Notes: a model not told the origin generated them from the sequence alone. A stretch of DNA of 64,000 nt from Paramicrobacterium sp051513965 (GCF_051513965.1 NZ_CP195847.1:2356001-2420000); one strand, 5' to 3'; shown: positions 7,987 to 17,813, numbered from the stretch's first letter. Translations and numbers: made by a program.

Positions 7987-8678
7987 GAATCGGCGTCATC
8001 ACCTTCCCCGGTTCGCTTGACGATCGTGACGCTCAGCGGGCCGTGCGCTTCGCCGATGCCGAACCGGTCGCGCTCTGGCACGGCGACCACGATCTTCAGG
8101 GCGTCGACGCTGTCGTTCTCCCCGGCGGGTTCAGCTACGGCGACTATCTGCGCGCGGGCGCCATTGCGTCGGTCTCACCCATTATGACCGAGGTGGTGGA
8201 TGCTGCGAAGCGCGGCGTTCCCGTGCTCGGCATCTGCAACGGCTTCCAGATGCTCACTGAGGCTCACCTGCTGCCCGGCGGGCTCATTCGCAACGATCAC
8301 GGCAACTTCATCCGCCGCGATCAGACGCTGCGCGTCGAGAACGCCGAGACGGCGTGGACGAACGCGTTCTCCTCAGACGAAGAGATCGTGATCCCGCTGA
8401 AGAACGGTGAGGGCGGGTTCATCGCGCCCGATGACGAGCTCGACCGTCTGGAGGGCGAGGGCCGCGTCGTCTTCCGCTACGTCGGCATGAACCCGAACGG
8501 CTCGCTCCGCGACATCGCGGGCGTCACGAACGACCGCGGCAACGTGGTCGGTCTCATGCCGCACCCCGAGCATGCCATCGAGCCCGGCTTCGGGCCCGAC
8601 ACGGCTGCCGCCATGCGCAGCGGCGTCGACGGGCTGCGGTTCTTCACGTCGGCCATCCAGGCGCTGCAGGCCGTCTAG
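7983..8678 (+). CDS. purQ: phosphoribosylformylglycinamidine synthase subunit PurQ (glutaminase)
   Basis: Class I glutamine amidotransferase that releases ammonia from glutamine for PurL. The 231-residue protein begins RIGVITFPGS, has the oxyanion region VVLPGGFSYGDYLRAGAIAS, the nucleophile Cys in VLGICNGFQML, and the His/Glu pair in LMPHPEHAIE near the C-terminus. It is coupled to purS by overlapping stop and start codons. PurL is about 9 kb downstream rather than adjacent. Confidence 0.97.
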   Translation: MRIGVITFPGSLDDRDAQRAVRFADAEPVALWHGDHDLQGVDAVVLPGGFSYGDYLRAGAIASVSPIMTEVVDAAKRGVPVLGICNGFQMLTEAHLLPGGLIRNDHGNFIRRDQTLRVENAETAWTNAFSSDEEIVIPLKNGEGGFIAPDDELDRLEGEGRVVFRYVGMNPNGSLRDIAGVTNDRGNVVGLMPHPEHAIEPGFGPDTAAAMRSGVDGLRFFTSAIQALQAV

Positions 8679-8731
8679 GTTCCCAACTTTCGGACGATGC
8701 CGCAGTGCGACGAAGCGGCGAGTCTAGAGTT

Positions 8732-9241
8732 ATGGCTTCCTCTGACTCCGCCGCCACCACGGCATCCGATTCCCGTCTCACGCCCCGACGGCTGTACCGT
8801 TTCTTCGCGATCGCCGAGACCATCACCTGGACGCTCCTGATCATCGGCATGCTGCTGAAGTACGTCGCGCGGATCGGCGATTGGCCGGTCACGGTGGGCG
8901 GCAGCATCCACGGCTTCATCTTCCTCGCCTACGCCTTCACCGCGGGCCTCGTCGGCGTCAATCAGCGCTGGCGCCCACTGCAGATCGTCGGCGCTGTCGC
9001 GACCGCGATCGTTCCGTATGCCACGATTCCGTTCGACAACTGGCTCGAGCGCCGCGGCATGCTGGTTGGCGACTGGCGCCGTGAGAAGAGCGACGACCCG
9101 CGCGACGGCACCTGGGTCAGCGCCCTTCTGCGGTTCTTCCTCGCTCACCCGATCCTGCTGAGCGGTCTCATGGTCGTCGCCGTGATCGCGGTGTTCAGTG
9201 TGCTTCTGACGCTTGGGCCGCCCACCGAGTGGGGCGCCTGA
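8732..9241 (+). CDS. DUF3817 family integral membrane protein
   Basis: A 169-residue membrane protein with three or four hydrophobic helices. The signature for DUF3817 is the first helix FFAIAETITWTLLIIGMLLKY followed by HGFIFLAYAF. The family is common in actinobacteria and has no established role. The ATG at 8732 was chosen because the ORF extension to 8705 adds nothing conserved; no good SD is present. The sequence ends in a further helix (LLSGLMVVAVIAVFSVLLTL) and a short tail. Confidence 0.8.
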   Translation: MASSDSAATTASDSRLTPRRLYRFFAIAETITWTLLIIGMLLKYVARIGDWPVTVGGSIHGFIFLAYAFTAGLVGVNQRWRPLQIVGAVATAIVPYATIPFDNWLERRGMLVGDWRREKSDDPRDGTWVSALLRFFLAHPILLSGLMVVAVIAVFSVLLTLGPPTEWGA

Positions 9242-9311
9242 CCTTCTCCGCGCCCTCATGTCGCCGTGCATGTGAGAATAAGCGCATGCACGAAGTCAGG
9301 AGGCGCTGAGC

Positions 9312-9959
9312 GTGGAGACGACGCTTCTGCTCGTGCTCGATCTCACCGGCACGTTCGCCTTCGCTCTCAACGGCGGCCTCACGGCCGTACGCGCCGTCCG
9401 CATCGACATCGTCGGCGTGATCGCGCTCGGCATGATCACCGCGATGGGCGGCGGCATCATCCGTGACCTCATCCTGAACACGGAGCCGGCGACGTTCCAC
9501 GACTGGCGTTACCTCGCTGCGGCCGGGTTGGGCGCGCTCATCGCCTTCGCGTTCGGTCATCGCATGGACCGCCTGTGGATGCCGATCGAGGTGCTGGATG
9601 CCGTCGGGCTCAGCTTCTTCGCCGTCACGGGCGCGATGAAGGCCGTCGGATTCGGCCTCGGCCCTGCGCAGGCAATCATCCTCGGCACCATCACCGCTGT
9701 CGGCGGCGGCACTGTTCGCGACGCGCTTCTCGGTCGCGTGCCATCGGTTCTGAGCGACGGACTGTACGCAGTGCCAGCCTTCATCGGAGCGCTTCTGGCT
9801 GTCGCCGCATCCCTGTTCGGGCTCTACGGACCGGTCACCGCCGTGATCGCAGCTGGCGTCTGCTTCCTGATCCGCATGCTCGGAATCCGCTTCGGGTGGA
9901 ATGCCCCGGTGCCTCGCGTGTGGAAGCACCGGGAGAGCGATTCACCCTCGGAAGAGTAG
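9312..9959 (+). CDS. trimeric intracellular cation (TRIC) channel family protein
   Basis: A 215-residue membrane protein of the UPF0126/TRIC family, which forms homotrimeric cation channels. Two internally repeated halves are visible, each with a glycine-rich stretch: ITAMGGGIIRDLIL (about residues 45-58) and ITAVGGGTVRDALLGRVP (about 125-142). The repeat and the seven predicted helices match the family. GTG start with AGGAGG (9298-9303) 8 nt upstream. No operon partner is evident. Confidence 0.88.
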   Translation: METTLLLVLDLTGTFAFALNGGLTAVRAVRIDIVGVIALGMITAMGGGIIRDLILNTEPATFHDWRYLAAAGLGALIAFAFGHRMDRLWMPIEVLDAVGLSFFAVTGAMKAVGFGLGPAQAIILGTITAVGGGTVRDALLGRVPSVLSDGLYAVPAFIGALLAVAASLFGLYGPVTAVIAAGVCFLIRMLGIRFGWNAPVPRVWKHRESDSPSEE

Positions 9960-9981
9960 CCGGATGCGGCAGAATGACGGC

Positions 9982-10545
9982 ATGAGTTCCGTCGCGTCGG
10001 GTCCGCGCCGCGCCACACGCGCGAGCAGCAGGATGCTCCTCATCGTCGCGGCGTTCGGAGCGCTCGAAGCCGTCCTGACCGCGGCCTCCGCCCCGGCCAT
10101 GGCCGCTGTCGCCTGGGCATCCCCTATCGTCTATGCCTTCGCCGCCGGGTTTCACTTCGTGCTGCCGCTCGCAGCTGGAATGCTGCTGCGTTCGTGGGCC
10201 GCGATCCCGCTCACGTCTTGCGTCGCCGCCGCTCTCGCGTTTCCCTTCTCGACGCTCGGCTTTCTGCTCTTCCCCGCTCTCGCCCTGCCGACGCTCGCAG
10301 CGGGAGCGATCGTCAGGCTCCTCGGCTCTCAATGGACGTCGCGCACACGCTGGGTCCTCGCTTCGACAGTCGGCGGTCTCGTCGCTTTTCTGATCTCGCT
10401 GGCAGTGATCAGTCCCGACCTCTTCTCGCCGCTCTTCCTGTGTGCCGTCCTCGCGGCTCGGATCCTCTCCGCAGTAACGGCCGTCGTCCTCGCCCACCTG
10501 CTGGTCGCCGGACTCAAACGTGCGGGAATCCGCTCGCGCGCCTGA
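9982..10545 (+). CDS. hypothetical integral membrane protein, possibly ECF-transporter S-component-like
   Basis: A 187-residue, strongly hydrophobic protein with about five or six helices and a basic C-terminus (LKRAGIRSRA). I cannot place it in a family with confidence. Its size and helix pattern are like those of ECF S components such as YkoE, but no EcfA or EcfT gene is near, so this is a guess. The ATG at 9982 follows a CAGAAT hexamer by 6 nt, the leaderless spacing also seen for purC. A strong terminator follows 16 nt after the stop. Confidence 0.6.
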   Translation: MSSVASGPRRATRASSRMLLIVAAFGALEAVLTAASAPAMAAVAWASPIVYAFAAGFHFVLPLAAGMLLRSWAAIPLTSCVAAALAFPFSTLGFLLFPALALPTLAAGAIVRLLGSQWTSRTRWVLASTVGGLVAFLISLAVISPDLFSPLFLCAVLAARILSAVTAVVLAHLLVAGLKRAGIRSRA

Positions 10546-10560
10546 TCAGCCGCGACCAAA

Positions 10561-10594
10561 CGAAGCCCCGCTCCCTTTTGGGAACGGGGCTTCG
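10561..10594. terminator. bidirectional intrinsic terminator
   Basis: CGAAGCCCCG (10561-10570) pairs with CGGGGCTTCG (10585-10594); a C/A mismatch and then CTCCC/GGGAA-type pairing close a TTTT loop. It lies between convergent genes (membrane protein on the plus strand, wall protein on the minus strand) and can serve both. Confidence 0.85.
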
Positions 10595-10612
10595 TCATCG
10601 AGTCGCGGGGGA

Positions 10613-13600
10613 CTACTCGATGTCTCCTGATTCACGGCGACGGCGCATGATGATCAGCGTCATTCCGCCTCCGATCAGAAGCAGCAGCGCGGCTGCGAGG
10701 GCAGGCAGCGCTCCGTCCGCCCCCGTCCATGGGAGCACGGGCGGGTTCGGCTTCGTCGTGTCATGCGACGTGCACAGCGGCGAGTCAGGAGCGCACACTG
10801 GCGTCTCCCCTGTCACCGCGACGACGTTGCCGAGCACGTGGTTGCCCTGCTCGTCGTAGCTCTTCACCGTGACTGCGTAGGTGACCGTGACAGTCTCACC
10901 CGACGGAATCGCTCCCGCCATCACGATCGTGTCTCCCGACACCCTCGCCGTGATCGCGTCGTCCGACGCTGCGGGTGCACCGGTGAGCGCGGCGTCATCG
11001 AGCACGTCCGACATGTGGTCGGTGTAGTCGACTGCTCCGTCCTCGGCCTCCGGGTTGGTCGAGACGTTGGTGAACGTGATCGTGTAGGTGACGGTCTGGC
11101 CGTCTGTCACGTCTCCGCTCTCCGGATCCGCCGACTTGCTGACCACCACGTTGGAGACGTGGTTGATCGTGCAGGTTGCGCGCTCCCCGTCGGCCGGCTC
11201 ACAAGCTGCAGGCGGCTCATCGCCCGTCTTCACGACGGCATTGCCCAGACGATCATCTCCACGTTCGCCGTCGGCCTTGACTGTGACAGCGTATGTGACT
11301 GTCTCGCTCTCGCCCGCGGTGAGAACACCCGTCACGCTGAAGCGCGCATCGGCGATCTCACTCACGGTGAGCGCTTCGCTCGATGCGGTCGGCAACGCCG
11401 TGATCTCCGCGTCGTCGAGCACCTGCGTGAGCACGTCATCGCGAGCGACGTCGACGTCAGCCTTACCGGTGTTCTCGAAGTGCAGCGTGTACGTCACGAC
11501 CTGACCGGGCTGAACCGTCGTTCCCGAGGCAGGATCGACCGACTTCCAGACGGCCAGCTCACCCATCGGGTGCTCTGTCGTCGGCGGAATGAACGGGTCG
11601 CAGTCGGCATCACCGTCGGCGCATGCGAATGGCGGCGTGTCAGGCGTGACCACGTTCTTCGCGAGGTTGTCACCCCGCTCACCATCGGGGCGGATTGTGA
11701 CGACGTAGCTCACTGTGACCGTCTCGCCCGGCTCGATCTCACCGACGATGCGGATCGCGCCGTCCGTCACCGTTGCAGAGACCGCGTCTGAGCCCGACAC
11801 GGGCTCGCCAGTCAGATCGGCATCATCGAGAACGTCCGAGAGATCGTCCGTCGAATCGAGCGAGCCGATCGCCTTGCCATCGTTCGTGAACGTCAGCGTG
11901 TAGGTGACGTCCTGACCTGCGACGACGTCCTCTCCAGACGCGGGGTCGGAGGTCTTCGACGGCGTCACGTTCGGCAGCAACGTCACGACCGTCGAATCAC
12001 ACGGAGCGTCCGCGTCATCGCACATCTCGCTCGGAAGCGAGGCCACGTTCAGCAGCTCGTGATCGCCCAGGTTCGTGACGGTCACCGTGTAGGTGATGGT
12101 CACCGAGTCACCGGCATCGAGCGCGCCCGACCATGTGATCACGGAATCCGCGTACGAGACCTCGCCCGCTGATGCGCTGACGTCGCCGTTGTACGACGCG
12201 TCGTCGAGGACCTCGGTGAGATCATCAGTCGCACTCGCTGGTTCATCAGCTGTGAAATCGGCTTCGCCGTCGTTCGTCACCGTCACTTCATAGGTCACGG
12301 TGTCTCCCGTGGCGACGTCTTCCGCAGCGTCTGACGTCTTGTCGATCGTCAGGTGCTTCACCGGGTTCTCCGTCGTGCACTCGCCCTCGGCGCATGCGTT
12401 GCCGTCGGGGTCAGCGAGGTGGTTGCCGATGACATGATCGCCTTGCTCATCGAAGGACTTCACGACGACCGTGTAGGTGACCGTGACAGTCTCGCCAGCT
12501 TCGATCGAGCCAGAGATGAGGATGCGGTCGTCATCCGCGGCCGCGACGAGACCGGCGCCGTCGACCGTCGGCTCCCCGACGAGGGTGGCGTCGTCGAGCA
12601 GCTCAGACAGGTCGTCGTACGTGTCGACTGTCACGGCCGTCTCACCGATGCTCTCGAAGACGAGCGTGTACGTCAGTTCCTGACCCGCACGCACCGCGGT
12701 GCCCGAGGACGGGTCGACGCTCTTCGACTGAGAGAGCGCAGCGCCCGGAACGGTGACCGTGGTGCATGCAGAGCTGCCGGCCGCGGCTTCGTCCTCGGGG
12801 ACGCACGCTGCGTTTCGCAGCATCCTGTCACCCTTACCCGAGTACGTGAGCGTGTAACGCACCGTCGCCGATTCGCCCGAAGCAAGGGAACCAGTCCACG
12901 AGAGAGCAGGTTCGACGTACGAGACGTCGCCCGCTGACGCGTCGATCGACGACTCATCGAGCGTCGCGTCATCGATCACGTCAGACAGGTCATCCGTGAA
13001 CGACGCAGGCGCGTCGGCCGTATAGTCGCCCGGACCTTCATTCGTGACTGTCACGGTGTACGTCACGGTCTCGCCGACCTTCGGCAGGTCCGTGCGGTCA
13101 GCGGTCTTCGAGATGCCAAGCTTCGGCAGCGGGTTGTCGACCTCAGCACACGGGACGCCCGAGCCAGGGTCTGTGCCGTCCTCTGTCGGCGGATCGCAGA
13201 CCGGAGTCTCACCGTCTCCCGCGAAGGCCACGTTCCGTACAGTGCCGTCACCACCCGCGGCGAGGGTGACGGTGTAGGTGATCGTCACGGACTCGCCTAC
13301 GCCGAGCGGCCCCGTCCAGCCCAACAGCGGTTCGGCGTAGGTCGGCGCCGAGACAGCTGTTCCTTCGGAGGCCGTGGCAGTCGCATCGTCGTTGTATGTC
13401 GCGTCATCGAGAACGGACGACAGATCGTCTGTGATGACCGCGGGGTTGTCCTCCGCGTAGGCGAGATCTCCGTCGTTTGTGGCAACGACTTCGTACGTGA
13501 CAACGTCACCCGGGCGCGCATCCTCGGTCATGTCCGAGGTCTTCTCGATCGACAGGCAGCTGCCCGCAATCGACACCGTTGCAGCGGTCTTGTCGATGGG

Positions 13601-14911
13601 CAGGTAGGTCCAGTCATCGATCCAACGCTCGTTGCCCCATGAGTTGATGTCGTATGCCCAGCCGTGTACCCCTCCGGTGCTGTCGACTCCAGCACGACCG
13701 TCCGTAACCGGCGTCTGGTTGGCCCGGCTTTCACTGAGTGCCGTCTCGTCGTCCCAGTACATCGTCGAGTCGGGGGCCCCTGCACCGTTGAGGCGTGTCA
13801 TCGACAGCGTGCGCTGCTCAACATCGTTCTGCTGAAGATGAATCTCTCCGACACGGTCGAAGTGCACTCGCGCGTTCACTGGGACACAGGTTCCGATTCG
13901 GTCGCCATTGGCGTCCAACCCGTCGAATTCAAATGACGTCGCTTCCGCCGTACCGTCTGCCCCCATCGGGATGGAGAGGTCGACATCGTCGTCATACGAG
14001 CCGTTCCCGTCGGCATCGATGTCAAGCGTGTACCCGCCGGAGTATCGCTGCGGAGGCGTCCACGTCAGGGTCCCCGCAGTCGATGAGTTCGGATGTGCGG
14101 GAGTGAACGAGAGATCCGTCACGTCAAGATCATCCTCGGTGAGCATCTCCGGCAGAATCGGCAGCGATCCTGACGCCGCCTGCGATGTCGCCGGAAGATC
14201 ATCGGCTGGCTCTTCGAAGAACAGGCGGTACTGCTCACCGCATCCCATCGCCGCATTCTCGTACTCCGTCGATGCGTAGCGCGGTGTCGCGCAGTTCTCT
14301 CCGGAAACGGCATTGCCAACGGAGTCCGCTGTGATCGTCGAGTTGATCCCATTGAAGTCCCGAAGGACGACGGAATACACATAACCGGAGTTATTGACCA
14401 TCCAGAGCGGGAACTCGTCCATCGTCTGAGTGACGTTCTGCCCCATGTGGTAGCTCTCGACCCAGACCCGACCGGTCTTCTCAGTTCCTCCATCTCGAAC
14501 TGTGATCTCCCAGCGCGACCCCTGGTTCCATTCACCGCCAGAGTTTGTCGCGATGGTGAAGATGCCGTCGGAGCCAGCAGTGTACGTTCCGTTTCCTCCG
14601 AGCGCCGTCCCCTGAGCATCCGTGACAACCGTCGTCGGGTTTACACCGGATACCGTGGGCGTAATGCTGACGGTCACCGTCTCGCCCGTCTTCACGTATG
14701 CAAAGAACGTATTGTCGGTGTGGATCGTGCTCGGCAACGGCGTGCTCGCTGCGTGGGCCGAAGCCGCGGGCATCAGAAGCGTCGCGAACGACAGCAGCGC
14801 CGCAATGAGTGCACCGATCACCCCCATCGACACTGACCTCGGCGCCCGCATCGCCAACCCTCTGCTTCCCGGCCCTGAGCCGGCCGACAATCTCACGTGA
14901 GATCTCTGCAC
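10613..14911 (-). CDS. large LPXTG-anchored surface protein with seven DUF11 repeats
   Basis: A 1432-residue secreted wall protein. The GTG at 14911 is chosen because a perfect AGGAGGGG (14916-14923) sits 4 nt upstream; the signal peptide then has a long basic N-region before the hydrophobic core IGALIAALLSFATLLMPAASAHA. Residues up to about 460 form a non-repeated N-terminal region. Then come seven DUF11-type beta-sandwich repeats of roughly 120 residues, each starting near K-[ST]-x-D and VTYTxTxxNxG and containing a DDLSxVLDDA motif. The C-terminus has the sortase signal LPWTG (about residue 1392), a hydrophobic helix and a basic tail. Likely an adhesin or stalk-like surface protein. No sortase gene lies in the window. 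Confidence 0.88.
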   Translation of the reverse strand: MQRSHVRLSAGSGPGSRGLAMRAPRSVSMGVIGALIAALLSFATLLMPAASAHAASTPLPSTIHTDNTFFAYVKTGETVTVSITPTVSGVNPTTVVTDAQGTALGGNGTYTAGSDGIFTIATNSGGEWNQGSRWEITVRDGGTEKTGRVWVESYHMGQNVTQTMDEFPLWMVNNSGYVYSVVLRDFNGINSTITADSVGNAVSGENCATPRYASTEYENAAMGCGEQYRLFFEEPADDLPATSQAASGSLPILPEMLTEDDLDVTDLSFTPAHPNSSTAGTLTWTPPQRYSGGYTLDIDADGNGSYDDDVDLSIPMGADGTAEATSFEFDGLDANGDRIGTCVPVNARVHFDRVGEIHLQQNDVEQRTLSMTRLNGAGAPDSTMYWDDETALSESRANQTPVTDGRAGVDSTGGVHGWAYDINSWGNERWIDDWTYLPIDKTAATVSIAGSCLSIEKTSDMTEDARPGDVVTYEVVATNDGDLAYAEDNPAVITDDLSSVLDDATYNDDATATASEGTAVSAPTYAEPLLGWTGPLGVGESVTITYTVTLAAGGDGTVRNVAFAGDGETPVCDPPTEDGTDPGSGVPCAEVDNPLPKLGISKTADRTDLPKVGETVTYTVTVTNEGPGDYTADAPASFTDDLSDVIDDATLDESSIDASAGDVSYVEPALSWTGSLASGESATVRYTLTYSGKGDRMLRNAACVPEDEAAAGSSACTTVTVPGAALSQSKSVDPSSGTAVRAGQELTYTLVFESIGETAVTVDTYDDLSELLDDATLVGEPTVDGAGLVAAADDDRILISGSIEAGETVTVTYTVVVKSFDEQGDHVIGNHLADPDGNACAEGECTTENPVKHLTIDKTSDAAEDVATGDTVTYEVTVTNDGEADFTADEPASATDDLTEVLDDASYNGDVSASAGEVSYADSVITWSGALDAGDSVTITYTVTVTNLGDHELLNVASLPSEMCDDADAPCDSTVVTLLPNVTPSKTSDPASGEDVVAGQDVTYTLTFTNDGKAIGSLDSTDDLSDVLDDADLTGEPVSGSDAVSATVTDGAIRIVGEIEPGETVTVSYVVTIRPDGERGDNLAKNVVTPDTPPFACADGDADCDPFIPPTTEHPMGELAVWKSVDPASGTTVQPGQVVTYTLHFENTGKADVDVARDDVLTQVLDDAEITALPTASSEALTVSEIADARFSVTGVLTAGESETVTYAVTVKADGERGDDRLGNAVVKTGDEPPAACEPADGERATCTINHVSNVVVSKSADPESGDVTDGQTVTYTITFTNVSTNPEAEDGAVDYTDHMSDVLDDAALTGAPAASDDAITARVSGDTIVMAGAIPSGETVTVTYAVTVKSYDEQGNHVLGNVVAVTGETPVCAPDSPLCTSHDTTKPNPPVLPWTGADGALPALAAALLLLIGGGMTLIIMRRRRESGDIE

Positions 14912-15019
14912 GTTTCCCCTCCTGCAGCACTTGACCGCTCGAATTCGAGCATGAGCACGACGTGCCCCGCCGGGAGTCAAGCAGCGGCGAACACGCGCAT
15001 TCCATGGAGAACGGGAATA

Positions 15020-15046
15020 TCACCCCTCGTTTTCACCCCTCACCCC
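15020..15046. promoter_or_regulatory. MalT-box-like direct repeats between wall protein and LuxR regulator genes
   Basis: TCACCCCTC occurs at 15020-15028 and 15033-15041, with a third overlapping CACCCC at 15041. On the minus strand they read GGGGTGAGGGG and GAGGGGTGA, close to the GGGGA(T/G)GAGG box of MalT. They lie in the divergent region about 110 bp from the wall-protein start, next to a MalT-type regulator gene, so they are good candidates for its binding sites. Confidence 0.45.
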
Positions 15047-15105
15047 ATATCGAGGGCGAAACTGACTATGGTGAGCAATTGCGGCAAGTGAGAAGAAGTG
15101 AAGAA

Positions 15106-17730
15106 GTGAATCACGACAGCGACGACGTCGACGAGCTCAATCGACGGCCGTCCCTGCCTGCTGTCAGCGCATCAATCAGCGTTCCTCGGCTCTCTCGGCT
15201 GGCGATAGAACGTGACGCACCGCTCATCCGCCTCGACCGGGCGTCATCCGACACATTCTGCGTTGTTCACGCTCCTGCGGGCTACGGAAAGACCACACTG
15301 CTTGCCCAGTGGGCTCGGAGACGACGTCGCGACGCCGACTCCGAGATCATCCTCTGGGTGACGATCGACAGCAGCTGCAATACACGGATGCCGTTCTGGC
15401 GACACGTCACCTCGCTCGTCCGCGACGTTGCTCAGGCATCCGGAGCCGCACCTGCCGCGATCGTCCCCGACGGGGATATCTCGACATCGCTCGTTCGACT
15501 GATCGGTCGCAGCTTCGAAGAACTCGACGCCCCGGTCGTGCTCATCGTCGATGCGTGGGAGAACATCAGCGATCCGTCGGTCTCCGAGGACCTTCTCCGC
15601 GTCGTTCGCAACACGGAGAACCTCTCGTTGGTCATTGCGACACGGAGCATCGATGCTGAATGGCTCACCACCGCGGCGCCTCATGGGCTCAGCATGCTGA
15701 AGCGAGAGGACCTTGAGTTCTCCGTGGAGGACTATGCGGCACTCGCGAAACGCGCTGGTGTTCCACTCGACGCCCGGGAGATCCGCACTGCCGTCGAAAC
15801 CACGGGTGGCTGGCCATTTGCACTTCGCATGATGCTCGACGAGAGTCGCGATCACCTGCACGCGGAGCTTGACGGGCTGACATCACTCGAGGCGCTTCGT
15901 GAGCGCCTCGTCGATGAGTTCAGTCGTACCGCTGGGTTCGAGTACCTGCTCGTCACCTCGATCGTCGAGTCGTTCACTTTCGAACTGGCCGCGTGGCTGG
16001 GTGCCGACTCCGACGACTCCCACATCCTCGACGTCGTCGAGAGCCGAGGACTCGGCGCGTGGGAAGCCGGGGCTCTGTCCGTGTTCCGTCTCCAGCCGGT
16101 TCTCCGCGAAGGGCTCCTCGCGCGCCTCGGCCACGACGAGTCGCGACGACTGTATCGTCGCCTCGCCCAGTGGCAGGAGCAGAAGGGCCGCCTGACGCAG
16201 GCGTTCTTCAGTGCACTCGACGCGGAGGACGCCGCACTCGCGGTCTCCCTCGCCCAGCGCGCATTCATCCCCATCACCGTCGCGCTCAATCGAGCTCCCG
16301 AGGCACTGACGTCGCAGCGCCGCTCGTTCTTCTCACGCGAGCCTCTGCTGAGTCTGCTCAACGGGATCTCGCACAACATCGCCGGGCACACGGCGCGCGC
16401 GGCCCAGCTGTTCGTCAAGACCATCGCCCTCAGCGAGGCGAAGCTCGTCGGCAATTTCCGGCATCCGACGCCCGATCACGTCTGGGTGCAGGCGGCGCTC
16501 ACCGCGGGGCTGCGTCTGGTGGGACGCTACGAACTCGTCGAACCGGCCTATCGCAGGTTCAGAAGGATGCTGCAACGCGTCGACGATCCTCACGGCATCC
16601 TCCAGTCCGCCGAGACAGTCTTCGCGACGTCCAGCGCGATGACTCTCATCTTCCTCGGGCGGCTGGACGAAGCCCAACACGTGCTCAGAGGAGAGACTCA
16701 CCCTCGCGGAGGTCGGAACTCGCGGCATGACTACTCACCGCCATGTATCTCCGCCTACATCGAAGCCGCCGATGGCGAGATCGCCCTGGCGCAGTCGTCG
16801 ATCGCCTCACTGGAGGACGAGGGGCTGCCGCGTCACTTCGACGCCAGCTTCTATTCGGTGCCCCTTCACCTCGCCCGCGCGCTGATCATGCTGGAGCACG
16901 GCCTCTTCGACGACGCCGAGAGCGAGCTCCAGCACTGCATGCTGCACTGGAAGACGATCGAGATGTGGCCGCTCCTCGTCGAGGTGAGCGTCCACATCGC
17001 CTGGCAGCGGCAGGGACACCTTCATGCTCTGACGGTGCTCAACTCGATGATCGCCGAGAAGAACGGCCACCCTCCGATCAGCCCTGAGATGACCGCTCTG
17101 CTCGATGAGCTGCGCGCAATGCTGCTCATCGCCAAGGGCAGTCTCGCGCCGGCGCTCGCGCTCACGTCGGCGCGTCGGTGTCGAACGCATCCGAGACTCG
17201 CTGTTTCCCGCGCTCTCGCTCACCTCATCGGCGGTCAGCCTGACCGCGCTCTCGCCACGGCGAACTCCGTATCGGACGCTCAGCGCCTGACGCAGCGCCA
17301 GCGAATCACGCTCAAGCTTCTCGCAGCATCCGCCCACCTGCGTCTCGAAGACATCGACGTCGCTGAACGAGGCTTCGGGGATGCCGCCGATCGAGCGCTC
17401 TCCGCCGGACTGCGATCGCCGTTCTCGATCATGCCGCGGAGCGACGTACGTGCCTTCCTTCATCGGTACGCGCGCGCGGACGAGATCCAAGCGATTCTCG
17501 ATGAGTCGCCCGAGCTCTTTCCTCGACCCGGAACATCGGCGAACCTCACCGGACGCGAGCATGTCGTGCTCCGCCACCTGGCCACGGAGGCCACGCTCAC
17601 GGAGATCTCCGGCGCCCTCAGCGTCTCCGTGAACACCGTCAAGACGCAGGCGAGGGCGGTCTACCGCAAGCTCGGCGTCGCGAACCGCGGCGAGGCCGTC
17701 CGAGAGGCGAATCATCGCGGCATCCTCTGA
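15106..17730 (+). CDS. MalT/LAL-type LuxR-family transcriptional activator
   Basis: Large (874-residue) STAND-class activator. A Walker A motif APAGYGKTTLLAQW lies near residue 50; the NTPase core includes a Walker B-like VVLIVDAWE. The middle is a long alpha-helical repeat region typical of MalT arms. The C-terminus carries a LuxR helix-turn-helix (LTGREHVVLRHLATEATLTE, then SVNTVKTQARAVYRKLGV). Such proteins are ATP- and ligand-controlled activators. It is divergent from the wall protein, its likely target, with MalT-box-like repeats between. The start is uncertain: frames extend upstream to 14962, GTG codons at 15088 and 15106 are both possible, and none has a good SD. Confidence 0.85.
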   Translation: MNHDSDDVDELNRRPSLPAVSASISVPRLSRLAIERDAPLIRLDRASSDTFCVVHAPAGYGKTTLLAQWARRRRRDADSEIILWVTIDSSCNTRMPFWRHVTSLVRDVAQASGAAPAAIVPDGDISTSLVRLIGRSFEELDAPVVLIVDAWENISDPSVSEDLLRVVRNTENLSLVIATRSIDAEWLTTAAPHGLSMLKREDLEFSVEDYAALAKRAGVPLDAREIRTAVETTGGWPFALRMMLDESRDHLHAELDGLTSLEALRERLVDEFSRTAGFEYLLVTSIVESFTFELAAWLGADSDDSHILDVVESRGLGAWEAGALSVFRLQPVLREGLLARLGHDESRRLYRRLAQWQEQKGRLTQAFFSALDAEDAALAVSLAQRAFIPITVALNRAPEALTSQRRSFFSREPLLSLLNGISHNIAGHTARAAQLFVKTIALSEAKLVGNFRHPTPDHVWVQAALTAGLRLVGRYELVEPAYRRFRRMLQRVDDPHGILQSAETVFATSSAMTLIFLGRLDEAQHVLRGETHPRGGRNSRHDYSPPCISAYIEAADGEIALAQSSIASLEDEGLPRHFDASFYSVPLHLARALIMLEHGLFDDAESELQHCMLHWKTIEMWPLLVEVSVHIAWQRQGHLHALTVLNSMIAEKNGHPPISPEMTALLDELRAMLLIAKGSLAPALALTSARRCRTHPRLAVSRALAHLIGGQPDRALATANSVSDAQRLTQRQRITLKLLAASAHLRLEDIDVAERGFGDAADRALSAGLRSPFSIMPRSDVRAFLHRYARADEIQAILDESPELFPRPGTSANLTGREHVVLRHLATEATLTEISGALSVSVNTVKTQARAVYRKLGVANRGEAVREANHRGIL

Positions 17731-17754
17731 CCACGCTCGGCTCGCGCCGCCGGA

Positions 17755-17760
17755 TAGGAT
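17755..17760 (+). promoter_or_regulatory. -10 box of purL
   Basis: TAGGAT at 17755-17760 lies in the 83-bp gap before purL and would give a leader of about 45 nt ending in GGAGCTAGG before the GTG. No known riboswitch motif is visible in so short a leader. Confidence 0.4.
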
Positions 17761-17813
17761 GGTTCTGGTCCGTACGCCCGACGGGCACCACCCCACACTG
17801 GAGCTAGGTATCT

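Noticed and set aside
9266..9466. 66-residue frame opening before the TRIC channel gene
   Set aside because: Most of it overlaps the TRIC gene in another frame and it has no SD or conserved feature.
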